The notes below the pieces were generated by a model. It was not told the DNA's origin. It did not search any database and saw only the letters and a list, made by a program, of their open reading frames with translations. Made by a program: the position numbers and the translations under genes. From the NCBI RefSeq assembly GCF_009834545.1, contig NZ_CP019427.1, positions 2,796,001 to 2,860,000 of the forward strand: DNA of 64,000 bases, read 5' to 3'. Shown here in pieces: positions 38,259 to 47,869 of the stretch. How positions within the stretch are numbered: position 1 is the stretch's first letter; every line of letters begins with the position of its first letter. Origin of the DNA: Pseudomonas sp. S04 (GTDB lineage: Bacteria; Pseudomonadota; Gammaproteobacteria; Pseudomonadales; Pseudomonadaceae).

Positions 38259-39772
38259 TGGTTCTCGTCCACAAGTAGCGGTGTGTTGGCGCCCAGGTAG
38301 GTGGGCACACCACGCAACACGCCTTGAAAGGCGTCCAGGGGCTCACCAATAGTCATGCCGGTGCTGCCGATACGGTATTCGCGAATGGTCGATTCATGGC
38401 TGCCCGTGCGTTTCTTGATGATCGAAATGGCCCGGCGCACTTTGCCCAGGGCCTCGAAGTAACGCAGCAGAATCACCGTGTCGGCCAGGTAAGTAATATC
38501 CACCGGCGCCTGCATGTCACCCACCAGCCCGTGTTGGGCCACGGTCATGAAGGTCGCGGCGCCCTGGCGATTGAGGTACAGCAGCAACTCGTGCATGTGC
38601 AGCACCAGGGCGTTTTCCTCGGGCATGGCGGCCTGGTAGCCGTTGATGCTGTCGATCACCACGGTCTTGATCCCGCGTTCATCGACGCAACGGCGCACCC
38701 GGTGCGAGAACTCGCCTGGGGACAGTTCGGCCGCGTCCACCTGTTCGATCAGCAGGTTGCCGGAGTCTTGCAGGGCTTGCAGGTCGATGCCCATGTTCTT
38801 CATGCGTTCGAACAGCAGGCCCAGCTCTTCATCGAAGATGAACAGCGCGGCCTTTTCGCCCCGTGCCACGGCTGCGGCGGCGAAGATCATCGAGATCAGC
38901 GATTTGCCGGTACCGGCCGGACCGAGGATCAGGGTGCTGGACCCGGTCTCGATGCCACCGCCGAGCAGGGCGTCCATTTCCTTGATGCCGCTGGTCAACT
39001 GCTGGCGGATATACCGCCCGCGATGTTCGGCCGCCACCAGCCGGGGGAACACGTGCACGCCATCGGCCATGATGGTGAAGTCATGAAAGCCGCCGCGATA
39101 CTTCTGGCCCCGGTACTTGACCACCCGGATGCGCCGGCGTTCGGCGCCATAGTTGGGGGTCAGTTCTTCCAGGCGAATCACCCCGTGGGCCACGCTGTGC
39201 ACGGTTTTGTCGAGGGATTCGGTGGTCAGGTCGTCGAGCAGCAGCACGGTGGCGTCGTAGCGCACGAAGTAGTGCTTGATCGCCAGGATCTGCCGCCGAT
39301 AGCGCAGCGAACTCTGGGCCAGCAGGCGGATTTCCGACAGACTGTCGAGCACCACCCGGGTCGGCTTGACCCGTTCTACCACCTCGAAAATCTGCTTGGT
39401 GGCTTCGCCCAACTCCAGGTCCGAGGAATACAGCAGGCTCTGCTGGTGCTCGCCATTGAGCAGGCTCTCTGGCGGCGTCAACTCGAAGATGTGGATGTTC
39501 TCATCCAGTTCCCAGCCGTGGGACTTGGCGCCTTGGCGCAATTCGCGTTCGGTTTCCGACAGGGTGATGTACAGCGAGCGTTCACCGGCGCGGGCGCCGG
39601 CCATCAAAAAATGCAGGGCCACCGTGGTCTTGCCCGTGCCGGGTTCTCCTTCCAGCAGAAACACATGGCCGCGGGACAGGCCACCGGCGAGGATGTCATC
39701 CAGGCCTTCAATGCCGGTGGCGGCTTTTTCACTGTTCAACTCGTTGGATGTAGACAAAAAATGCCCTCTCAT
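38255..39772 (-). CDS. KaiC-like double-domain ATPase
   Basis: A 505-residue protein with two RecA-like KaiC domains. Walker A sites are GEPGTGKTT (42-50) and GPAGTGKSL (284-292), with DSLSEIRLL and DSINGYQAA as Walker B regions. In cyanobacterial KaiC the clock phosphosites are adjacent Ser and Thr in the second domain. The matching positions here are T427 and Y428 (DITYLADTVILLRY). No kaiA or kaiB is present. In non-cyanobacteria such proteins have been tied to stress responses rather than clocks. It is the first gene of a pair with the hybrid kinase. Confidence 0.9.
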   Translation of the reverse strand: MRGHFLSTSNELNSEKAATGIEGLDDILAGGLSRGHVFLLEGEPGTGKTTVALHFLMAGARAGERSLYITLSETERELRQGAKSHGWELDENIHIFELTPPESLLNGEHQQSLLYSSDLELGEATKQIFEVVERVKPTRVVLDSLSEIRLLAQSSLRYRRQILAIKHYFVRYDATVLLLDDLTTESLDKTVHSVAHGVIRLEELTPNYGAERRRIRVVKYRGQKYRGGFHDFTIMADGVHVFPRLVAAEHRGRYIRQQLTSGIKEMDALLGGGIETGSSTLILGPAGTGKSLISMIFAAAAVARGEKAALFIFDEELGLLFERMKNMGIDLQALQDSGNLLIEQVDAAELSPGEFSHRVRRCVDERGIKTVVIDSINGYQAAMPEENALVLHMHELLLYLNRQGAATFMTVAQHGLVGDMQAPVDITYLADTVILLRYFEALGKVRRAISIIKKRTGSHESTIREYRIGSTGMTIGEPLDAFQGVLRGVPTYLGANTPLLVDENH

Positions 39773-39864
39773 GACTAGGGGAAGCGAGGCAGCGGCCGAT
39801 ACTGGCGAAATGGCTGCCTGTTCACTGGACCCCGGGACGAGCCAAACGGTTCAACGCAATCTGA

Positions 39865-40920
39865 TCATAGACCCTGCTGCAGCGCCGGATCGTCCGGATT
39901 CATCTGCTCCAACTGCGCCAGCAGCACCTGGACATTCTGCAACTGGCCGCTTTCCTTCCAGTAGTTGATCAGCAGTACCCGCGCCTTGCGATCGGCCGGG
40001 TGGCGCTGGACGATTTCCTGCAACTGCTTCTGCGCCGCTTCCAGCTCGTGCTCGCTGTGCAGGGTGGTCGCCAGGTCATAGCGGTAGTGCTTGTTGTTCG
40101 GCTCCAGCTCCACCGCCCTGGACAACCCCAGCAGGGCGAACTCGCTTTGCCCGTGGTGCAACAGCCACAAACCCAGGGCGTGTTGCAGGTACGCCGAGTC
40201 AGGTTGCGCCTTGAGCTGGCGGGCCAGCAGTTGCTGGGCCGCTTCGCTCTGGCCTTGTTTGTCGAGGACCTCGATCTGCATCACCAGCGCAGGCAGGTTG
40301 CCCGGGTCCAGGGCCAGGGTCTGCTCCAAGGCTTGCTGCGCCTGCTTGAGTTCGGCGTTGTGCAGGTGCAGGCGCGCCAGTTGGTACTGGGTGTGGGCGG
40401 TAACTGGCTGGCTTTGCAGTGCCTGCTCGTACTCATCGATGACTTGCTGCAGCGGACCGAAGTACAGCCCCAGGTCATCGGGCGACAAACCGAGCAACGC
40501 CTCGGCGGCGGCAAATCGCACCGCTTGCTCGCTGTCCTCCAGCAGTGGCCCGAGCAACAAGCTGCGCTGGCCGCTGGGCACCAGCCCGACGATGCTGTCG
40601 ATCGCCGCCTCGCGCACCGCCACCGAAGGGTGGTGCAGGTCGGCATCGGCCAGCTTCAGGGCCTGGGGGCTGGGGTAGTTGGGCAGCTCGGCATGCAGCC
40701 ACAGGCGGCGCTTGTCGGAGATATCCGGGCGGGCCAATTGCTGGTACAGCACACGCGCCGCACCGGGCTTGCCATTGCGCGCCTGGTCCAGGGCTTCGCT
40801 GTAGCCGCGCTTGATCGCCTCCGGCACCTGCGGCGCGACACTGCGCAGGGACAGCCAGGTGATGGCGATGGCAACGACAACCAGTAGGCTGATGATCAGG
40901 TAGCGACGAGGCTTGGACAT
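39865..40920 (-). CDS. Membrane-anchored TPR protein with HEAT-like segment
   Basis: A 351-residue protein with one N-terminal membrane anchor (YLIISLLVVVAIAITWLSL). A HEAT-like stretch follows (HHPSVAVREAAIDSIVGL, SEQAVRFAAAEALLGL), then at least four TPR units from about 165 (AHTQYQLARLHLHNAELKQAQQALEQTLALDP and on). The soluble part should lie in the periplasm and act as a scaffold. Function is unknown. It lies 92 bases upstream of the KaiC-like gene in the same direction and could be part of that unit. Confidence 0.8.
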   Translation of the reverse strand: MSKPRRYLIISLLVVVAIAITWLSLRSVAPQVPEAIKRGYSEALDQARNGKPGAARVLYQQLARPDISDKRRLWLHAELPNYPSPQALKLADADLHHPSVAVREAAIDSIVGLVPSGQRSLLLGPLLEDSEQAVRFAAAEALLGLSPDDLGLYFGPLQQVIDEYEQALQSQPVTAHTQYQLARLHLHNAELKQAQQALEQTLALDPGNLPALVMQIEVLDKQGQSEAAQQLLARQLKAQPDSAYLQHALGLWLLHHGQSEFALLGLSRAVELEPNNKHYRYDLATTLHSEHELEAAQKQLQEIVQRHPADRKARVLLINYWKESGQLQNVQVLLAQLEQMNPDDPALQQGL

Positions 40921-40995
40921 GCGCGGATCCGGAAGCTGACAACGAGTGCAGGGGTGCCAGCTTCGGTCAGCGCAGGCCCTGAGTCAAACCCGCGC

Positions 40996-41895
40996 CTAGT
41001 TTAAAACGTAGTCGACCGGCAACAGGGCCGGGGGCAGTTCGTCGTGGCCGAGGGCAGCCAGGACTTCGCGCTCGATCAGGCGCAGCAGGGCATTGCACGG
41101 CAGATCGTTCTCATCGAAGCCGAACGGATCTTCGAGGTCGTCGCCGATTTCGTCCAGGCCAAAAAAGGTGTAGCTGACGATGGCGGTGAACACCGGCGTC
41201 AGCCAGCCCAGCGGTTCGGCCATGGCGAAGGGCAGGAGGATGCAGAACAGGTAGATGGTCCGATGCAGCAGCAGGGTATAGGGGAAGGGCAGGGGCGTGC
41301 TTTTGATCCGCTCGCAAGCGGCCTGTACCTGGCTCAGGCTGACCAGCCGGGTTTCCAGTTGGGTATAGCGCCATTCGCTGATCCGGCCCAGCTCGGCCAG
41401 GCGTGAGCAACGGGCGCCGACGTGTTGCAGCAGGCGATCGCTGAGGTTCGGATGGCGCAGGTCGGCCTCGACATCGGCCCATGGCCTGATTGCCGCAGCC
41501 TCGTCTTCGACCCGCAGCCGGGCAATCAGGCCATGGGCGAAACCGCAGAGTTCGCGCAGCAGCGGTTCACGTTCACCTGGGTCCTTGAGCACCTGGGTTT
41601 CGCGGATCAGCGAACGCAGCTCGATGATCAACTGGCCCAATTGCTTGCGGCCTTCCCACCAGCGGTCATAACAGGCGTTGTTGCGAAAGCTCATGAAAAT
41701 CGACAGCGACAGGCCTAGCAGGGTGAAAGGCGTGGCATTGACCTTGGAGAAGTACGCGGGGTGCCAGGTTTCCACCAGCACAATGACCGATGCCAGCAGC
41801 GTCACCAGCAGGCTGCGCAAGGCGATGCGCTTGGCAATCGAACCCTTGAGGGAGAACAGGATGCCGATCAGGTTGGGTTTGGGACGGACAATCAT
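40996..41895 (-). CDS. Bestrophin-family (UPF0187) ion channel
   Basis: A 299-residue membrane protein. It has the family pattern FTLLGLSLSIFMSFRNNACYDRWWEGRKQLGQLI near the N terminus, a cytosolic helical middle, and LPFAMAEPLGWLTPVFTAIVSYTFFGLDEIGDDLEDPFG near the C terminus. Bacterial bestrophins form pentameric cation or anion channels. No partner gene is evident. The gene is followed by the TPR gene in the same direction, and its upstream side borders the repeat region. Confidence 0.88.
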   Translation of the reverse strand: MIVRPKPNLIGILFSLKGSIAKRIALRSLLVTLLASVIVLVETWHPAYFSKVNATPFTLLGLSLSIFMSFRNNACYDRWWEGRKQLGQLIIELRSLIRETQVLKDPGEREPLLRELCGFAHGLIARLRVEDEAAAIRPWADVEADLRHPNLSDRLLQHVGARCSRLAELGRISEWRYTQLETRLVSLSQVQAACERIKSTPLPFPYTLLLHRTIYLFCILLPFAMAEPLGWLTPVFTAIVSYTFFGLDEIGDDLEDPFGFDENDLPCNALLRLIEREVLAALGHDELPPALLPVDYVLN

Positions 41896-42199
41896 CAGTG
41901 GGGTCTTCAGCCGTTTTCGTGCTGTGGCAGCGGTTGAAGGCTAGAGGCCTGGAGGCAGCCTGTCCAATTGCTCTGGCTGACGGGGTGATCGATGCTGTCT
42001 ATGGCTTTGACTTGGCTGATCGATCTACGCCATGCGCCACGTCCAGACCTTTTGTGGGAGCGGGCTTGCCCGCGATGGACGCCAACGATGACGCGCGGCT
42101 CCTGAATAAACGCGGCGCTCTCAGGTTTTTCGCGCGTAGGCTCGCTTCCACAGGACGGCGTTCGGCCTGTGGGAGCGGGCGCCCGCTTGCGGCTTGTCC
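41896..42199. other. Non-coding repeat region upstream of the bestrophin gene
   Basis: No gene is supported. It holds the REPIN at 42053-42152 and a further REP-like unit (gtgggagcgggcgcccgcttgc) from about 42167 that borders the large inverted element. The bestrophin promoter must lie close to 41900-42050. Confidence 0.5.
42053..42152. repeat. REPIN-like repeat
   Basis: A REP half (tgtgggagcgggcttgcccg), the shared spacer words caacgatgacgcg and aaacgcggcg, and an opposed half ending ggctcgcttccaca. It has the same plan as the repeats at 26633 and 50833. Confidence 0.8.
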
Positions 42200-42534
42200 G
42201 CGATGGGCATAGGTTTCTACACAGCTGTGGTGCGACGTTGCACCAGGGTTTTGGATTAGACCGAGTACATATCCATTTTTGCGGTAATGGCCTCCTATGG
42301 TTCCGCCTGACGGCGGCTCACTTTTGAACAGCCCAAAAGTAAGCAAAAGGCTCTTGCCCCACCACTCGGCACCTCGCTTAGGCTCGGTGTTCCCTCACTC
42401 CGGTTTGAATCCGTGGGCCGCCGCCACGCGCCATCCATGGCGCGGGGCGGCTAACCCGGCGTCCTGCCGGGTTACCCACGGCTTCAAGCCTGCGTTCGGC
42501 CAGCGTGGTTAACGGGGCGCCCAGGATCAAAAGC
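42200..42534 (+). repeat. Structured repeat element, copy A
   Basis: The first of two copies in opposite orientation. Shared landmarks include ataggtttctacaca, gagtacatatccattt, ggttccgcctgacggcggc, caaaagtaagcaaaaggctc, cctcgcttaggctcgg, and the end cagcgtggttaacggggc + cccaggatcaaaagc. The middle can fold as a three-way junction: outer stem 42402-42417/42475-42490, hairpins at 42418-42450 and 42453-42473. It encodes no convincing protein. Confidence 0.75.
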
Positions 42535-42630
42535 AAAGCGAGGCGGCCTAAAAGCCGACCTGATCGCTAGGGCATGCGCGGTGTAGCTTCTACTTCCCAA
42601 GACGCTGACGAAGTCAGCCATCTTTTGATC

Positions 42631-43048
<418 letters not shown>

Positions 43049-43178
43049 AGGCCGGCCCAGTCCCACAGGTGTGGAGGCCATACGCAAAATTTGCCGGCAG
43101 CCAGATTCACTGTGCGAGTCCGCTCGCGAAAACGGCCCAAAGCCTCGCGCAGTGTTTGATTCAACCAATCACCAGGCC

Positions 43179-43212
43179 AAAAAAAGCCCCGCGACCGAAT
43201 GAGACGCGAGGC
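43179..43212 (-). terminator. Intrinsic terminator of the mexEF-oprN-type operon
   Basis: On the minus strand GCCTCGCG and CGCGGGGC form an 8-bp stem with one G-U pair and an 11-base loop, followed by seven T residues. A second hairpin TTGGTTG/CAACCAA at 43219-43236 lies closer to the gene. Both follow the stop codon at 43257. Confidence 0.8.
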
Positions 43213-43256
43213 TAAAAATTGGTTGGTTGCGGCCAACCAAAGGAGCACGTTTAAGC

Positions 43257-44678
43257 TTAGTTGCTGGCGACGGTTTGTGGTTGCCAACCGCCACCCAGGG
43301 CTTTGTAAATCGCCACGATGCCACGGTACAGGTCGACTTCGGCCTGGGCCTGGGTGTCTTCGGCAGCCAGGCGTTCGCGTTGGGCGTCCAGCAGCACCAG
43401 GAAATCGACGGTGCCTTCGCGGTAGCGAATCTCTGCAAGGTCAGCGGCGGCCCGGCTCGATTCGCTCTGGCGAATCAGCGAGATCAGCCGTTGTTGACGT
43501 TTGCCGTAGTCAGAGAAGGCGTTTTCCGACTCTTCCAGGGCCAGCAACACTTGCTGCTCGTAGCTGGCCAGGGCGCCGTCGGCATTGGCATCGGCGGCAC
43601 GCAAACGCGCGCGCACGCTGCCCAGGTCAAAGGCCGCCCAGGTGATGCTGGGGCCCAGCGCCCAGGCATTGGCGGCCGATGAGCCGATCTGCGAGCCGCG
43701 TCCGGCGGTAAAGCCCAGGAAGCCACTGAGGCTGACCCGCGGGAACAGGTCGGCCTTGGCCACGCCGATGCGCGCGGTGGCGGCGGCCAGCTTGCGTTCG
43801 GCGCTCTGGATGTCCGGCCGGCGTTGCAACAGTTCGCCCGGATCGCCTATCGGCAAGGCCTTGGCAATGGCCGGCAGGCTGGCCGGGCTGAGGTCGACGC
43901 TGAGTTTATCCGGGCGCTCGCCGAGCAAGGTCGCGATGCGATTGCGCTGACGGATCTGCACTTCCTGCAATTGCGGCACGCTGGCTTCCACGGACGCGAG
44001 GCGGGCATCGGCGCGCACCACGTCCAGTTGATCGCCGACACCGGCATCACGCAGGGTCACGGTGATCTTGCTCGACTCCTGCTGGTTCGCCAGGTTGGCC
44101 AGGGCAATTTTCTCGCGCAGTTGCGCACCCCGTAGCTGGCCGTAGGCATCCACCAACTCGGCAATCAGGGTGACTTGCAGTTGGTACAGGTCGGCCGCGG
44201 CCACCTGGGTGTCGGCGTCGGCCGCTTCCAGGTTGCGCTGGATACGTCCGAACAGGTCGATTTCCCAGGCCATGTCCAGGCCCAGGTCATAACGCTCGCT
44301 GCTGACCCGGTCGGTGGTCTGGCCGGGGATCTGCCCCTTGGCCAGGTCACTGCTGACGCGGCTGGTCACGACCGGCATGGCATCATTGCTGACGTCATCG
44401 CGAAACGCCCGGGCGGCCCGCAGGCGGTCGAACGCCACCCGCAGATCGCGGTTGCCCTGCAGCGAGGTGTTGACCAACTGGTTGAGGATCGGGTCCTCGA
44501 ACTGCTGCCACCAGATCCCTTCGAAGCGGGCCCGATCGAAGTTCTTCTGACCCTGGGCGCCATCGGTGGCGGCCGTGATGTTGGCCGCTTCCGTCGCCGG
44601 GGTCTTATAGTCCGGGCCGACGGCGCAGGCACTCAAGGCCAGCACCAACAAGCTCGGCAGGAAGACTTTCAGGCTCAT
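43257..44678 (-). CDS. oprN: RND efflux outer-membrane lipoprotein (OprN type)
   Basis: A 473-residue outer-membrane factor. The lipobox is LSAC, followed by AVGPDYKTP. Two helical repeats follow (GNRDLRVAFDRLRAARAF; RRPDIQSAERKLAAATARIGVAKADLFP). It ends the three-gene operon, overlapping the pump gene by 4 bases. Together the operon matches the MexEF-OprN order adaptor, pump, channel. Symbols for the three are assigned by similarity of pattern and order; a different named Pseudomonas RND set remains possible. Confidence 0.85.
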   Translation of the reverse strand: MSLKVFLPSLLVLALSACAVGPDYKTPATEAANITAATDGAQGQKNFDRARFEGIWWQQFEDPILNQLVNTSLQGNRDLRVAFDRLRAARAFRDDVSNDAMPVVTSRVSSDLAKGQIPGQTTDRVSSERYDLGLDMAWEIDLFGRIQRNLEAADADTQVAAADLYQLQVTLIAELVDAYGQLRGAQLREKIALANLANQQESSKITVTLRDAGVGDQLDVVRADARLASVEASVPQLQEVQIRQRNRIATLLGERPDKLSVDLSPASLPAIAKALPIGDPGELLQRRPDIQSAERKLAAATARIGVAKADLFPRVSLSGFLGFTAGRGSQIGSSAANAWALGPSITWAAFDLGSVRARLRAADANADGALASYEQQVLLALEESENAFSDYGKRQQRLISLIRQSESSRAAADLAEIRYREGTVDFLVLLDAQRERLAAEDTQAQAEVDLYRGIVAIYKALGGGWQPQTVASN

Positions 44679-47600
44679 GGTTGTGCCTCCAGTGGCAGGG
44701 CCTTGGCCGCTTTGCGAGCTTCGCCGCGCTCGACATAGCGGCGGATCAATACGTAGAACACCGGCGTCAGCAACAGGCCGAAGAAGGTCACCCCGAGCAT
44801 CCCGGAGAACACCGCGACGCCCATGGCGTGACGCATTTCGGCACCGGCACCGCTGGAGAAGACCAGGGGCACCACGCCCATGATGAAGGCGAAGGAGGTC
44901 ATGAGGATCGGCCGCAGACGCAGGCGGCAGGCTTCGAGCACCGCGCTGAGTGCGTCCATGCCTTCCTCTTGCTTGTCCTTGGCGAACTCGACGATCAGGA
45001 TCGCGTTCTTACATGCCAGGCCCACCAGTACGATCAAACCGATCTGGGTGAAGATGTTGTTGTCACCACCGGACAGGATCACCCCGGTAATGGCCGACAG
45101 CAGGGTCATCGGCACGATCAGGATCACCGCCAGGGGCAGGCTCCAGCTCTCGTATTGCGCCGCCAGCACCAGGAACGCCAGCAGCACACACAGCGGGAAC
45201 ACGAACAACGCAGTGTTGCCAGAAAGAATCTGCTGGTAGGTCAGGTCGGTCCACTCGTAGGTCATGCCGTTGGGCAGTTCTTCCTTGAGCAGTTTTTCGA
45301 TCGCTTGTTCGGCCTGGCCGGAGCTGTAGCCGGGGGCTGCGGCACCGTTGATTTCAGCGGTGATGAAGCCGTTGTAGTGCATCACACGGTCCGGCCCCGA
45401 GGTGTCGCTGACCTTGATGAAGGTCGCCAGCGGGATCATCTCGCCTTTGTTGTTGCGCACTTTCAGCTGGCCGATCTGGTCTGGTTCGAGGCGGAATTGC
45501 TGCTCGGCCTGGACGTTGACTTGATAGGTGCGACCGAAGCGGTTGAAGTCGTTGGCATACAGCGAACCCAGGTAGATCTGCAGGGTGTCGAAGATGTCAC
45601 TGACGGCCACGCCATGGGTCTTGGCTTTTTCCCGGTCGATGGCGGCATCGACCTGGGGCACGTTCACTGTGTAGCTGGTGAACAGGCCAGCCAGTTCCGG
45701 CACGTTATGGCTCTTGTTGATGATGTTCATGGTTTCTTTGTACAGCTCGTCGTAACCCAGGTTGCCGCGGTCCTCGATCTGCAGGCGGAACCCGCCGATG
45801 GTGCCCAGGCCCTGTACCGGCGGCGGTGGGAAGATCGCCATGTAGGCTTCCTGGATGTCGGCGTATTGGCCATTCAACGCGCCGGCAATCGCCCCGGCCG
45901 ACTGGCTCGGGTCCTTGCGTTCATCGAAGGGCTTGAGGGTGACGAACACGATCCCGGCGTTGGGGCTGTTGGTGAAACCGTTGATCGACAGGCCCGGGAA
46001 GGCCACCGCGGCTTCCACGCCCGGCTGCTTGAGCGCCATGTCGGACATGCGCTTGATCACTTCTTCGGTGCGGTCCAGGCTCGCCGCATCCGGCAACTGG
46101 GCGAAGGCCACCAGGTACTGCTTGTCCTGGGCCGGGACAAAACCGGTAGGGGTGTTGGAGAAGCCGAAGAAGGTCAGCACCATCAGCCCGGCGTACAGCA
46201 CCAGGGCAATCCCGCTGCTGCGGATAACCCGGGTCACGGTGCCGACATAACCATGACTGGCGCGGTCGAAGAAGCGGTTGAACGGACGGAACAACCAGCC
46301 GCCAAACAACCTGTCCAGGACCCGTGAGAAGCGGTCCTTCGGCGCGTCATGACTCTTGAGCAGCACGGCAGCCAGCGCTGGCGACAGGGTCAGCGAGTTG
46401 AACGCCGAGATCACGGTCGAGATGGCAATGGTCAGGGCGAACTGTTTATAGAACTGCCCAGTCAAGCCGGAGATGAACGCGGCCGGGATAAACACCGCAC
46501 ACAGCACCAGCGCCGTGGCAATGATCGGGCCGGTCACTTCGCGCATGGCGCGCTTGGTGGCTTCCACCGGTGTCAGCCCCAGGCCAATGTTACGTTCGAC
46601 GTTTTCCACCACCACGATGGCGTCATCGACCACGATACCGATGGCCAGCACCAGGCCGAACAGCGACAGCGCGTTGAGGGAGAAGCCGAACAGGTGCATC
46701 ACGGCAAATGTGCCGATCAGCGAGACCGGTACTGCCACCAGCGGAATGATCGAGGCGCGCCAGGTCTGCAGGAACAGGATCACCACCAGCACTACCAGGA
46801 TCAGTGCTTCGAACAGGGTGTGCACCACCGCTTCGATGGAGCCACGGACGAAGATCGTCGGGTCATAGACGATGCTGAAGTCCATGCCTTCAGGAAAGTT
46901 CTTCTTCAGCTCCGCCATTTTCTCGCGAACCTGATTGGAGATTTCGATGGCGTTGGAGCCCGGACGCTGGAAGATCGGGATCGCCACCGCCGGGTCGTTG
47001 TTCAGCAGCGAGCGCAAGGCGTATTGGCTGGACCCCAGCTCGATTCGGGCGATGTCCTTCAGACGGGTGATTTCACCGTCGTCGCCAGCGCGAATGATGA
47101 TGTTCTCGAACTCTTCCTCGCTGACCAGGCGGCCTTGGGTATTGACCGAGAGCTGGAACGCGGTGGCATTCGGTGCGGGCGGCGCACCCAGGGCACCGGC
47201 GGCCACCTGGCGGTTCTGTTCGCGAATCGCGGTGACCACGTCGGTCGCGGTCAGGTTGCGCGAAGCGGTCTTGTTCGGATCAAGCCAGACCCGCAGCGAG
47301 TAGTCGCCCATGCCGAACAGCTGCACGTCACCGACACCGCCCAGGCGCGCCAGCTCATCCTTGATGTTGAGCAGGGCGTAGTTGGACAGATAGAGCATGT
47401 CGTAGCGTTTGTCCGGCGAGGTCAGGTGCACGACCATGGTCAGGTCGGGCGAGGCCTTGTCCACCGTGATGCCGATCCGGGTCACTTCTTCCGGCAGCTT
47501 GGGCTCGGTACGGGTGACGCGGTTCTGCACCTGCACCTGGGCGTTGTCCAGGTCGGTGCCCAGGGCAAAGGTGATGGTCAGGGTGATCTTGCCGTCGGCG

Positions 47601-47854
47601 GTGGACTGCGAGGACATGTACAGCATGTTCTCGACGCCAGTGATGGCTTGTTCCAGCGGGGCTGCGACGGTTTCGCCGATGACCTTGGGGTTGGCGCCGG
47701 GGAAGTTGGCGCGCACCACCACGGTCGGCGGTACCACTTCCGGGTATTCGCTGATCGGCAACTGGAACAGCGAGATGCTGCCGGCGATCAGGATCAGCAG
47801 CGACAGCACGGCGGCGAAGATCGGCCGTGAAATGAAGAACTGGGAAAAATTCAT
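44675..47854 (-). CDS. mexF: RND efflux pump, inner-membrane transporter (MexF type)
   Basis: A 1059-residue HAE1-class RND transporter. It begins MNFSQFFISRPIFAAVLSLLILIAG. Twelve membrane segments are placed as in the family, with the proton-relay aspartates in GIVVDDAIVVVENVERN. Two large periplasmic loops carry the porter and docking parts. The length and the opening match MexF closely (about 1060 residues). MexEF-OprN exports chloramphenicol, quinolones and quorum-sensing precursors in P. aeruginosa. The adaptor gene ends 15 bases upstream. Confidence 0.92.
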   Translation of the reverse strand: MNFSQFFISRPIFAAVLSLLILIAGSISLFQLPISEYPEVVPPTVVVRANFPGANPKVIGETVAAPLEQAITGVENMLYMSSQSTADGKITLTITFALGTDLDNAQVQVQNRVTRTEPKLPEEVTRIGITVDKASPDLTMVVHLTSPDKRYDMLYLSNYALLNIKDELARLGGVGDVQLFGMGDYSLRVWLDPNKTASRNLTATDVVTAIREQNRQVAAGALGAPPAPNATAFQLSVNTQGRLVSEEEFENIIIRAGDDGEITRLKDIARIELGSSQYALRSLLNNDPAVAIPIFQRPGSNAIEISNQVREKMAELKKNFPEGMDFSIVYDPTIFVRGSIEAVVHTLFEALILVVLVVILFLQTWRASIIPLVAVPVSLIGTFAVMHLFGFSLNALSLFGLVLAIGIVVDDAIVVVENVERNIGLGLTPVEATKRAMREVTGPIIATALVLCAVFIPAAFISGLTGQFYKQFALTIAISTVISAFNSLTLSPALAAVLLKSHDAPKDRFSRVLDRLFGGWLFRPFNRFFDRASHGYVGTVTRVIRSSGIALVLYAGLMVLTFFGFSNTPTGFVPAQDKQYLVAFAQLPDAASLDRTEEVIKRMSDMALKQPGVEAAVAFPGLSINGFTNSPNAGIVFVTLKPFDERKDPSQSAGAIAGALNGQYADIQEAYMAIFPPPPVQGLGTIGGFRLQIEDRGNLGYDELYKETMNIINKSHNVPELAGLFTSYTVNVPQVDAAIDREKAKTHGVAVSDIFDTLQIYLGSLYANDFNRFGRTYQVNVQAEQQFRLEPDQIGQLKVRNNKGEMIPLATFIKVSDTSGPDRVMHYNGFITAEINGAAAPGYSSGQAEQAIEKLLKEELPNGMTYEWTDLTYQQILSGNTALFVFPLCVLLAFLVLAAQYESWSLPLAVILIVPMTLLSAITGVILSGGDNNIFTQIGLIVLVGLACKNAILIVEFAKDKQEEGMDALSAVLEACRLRLRPILMTSFAFIMGVVPLVFSSGAGAEMRHAMGVAVFSGMLGVTFFGLLLTPVFYVLIRRYVERGEARKAAKALPLEAQP

Positions 47855-47869
47855 TGGAGTCTGTATCCC

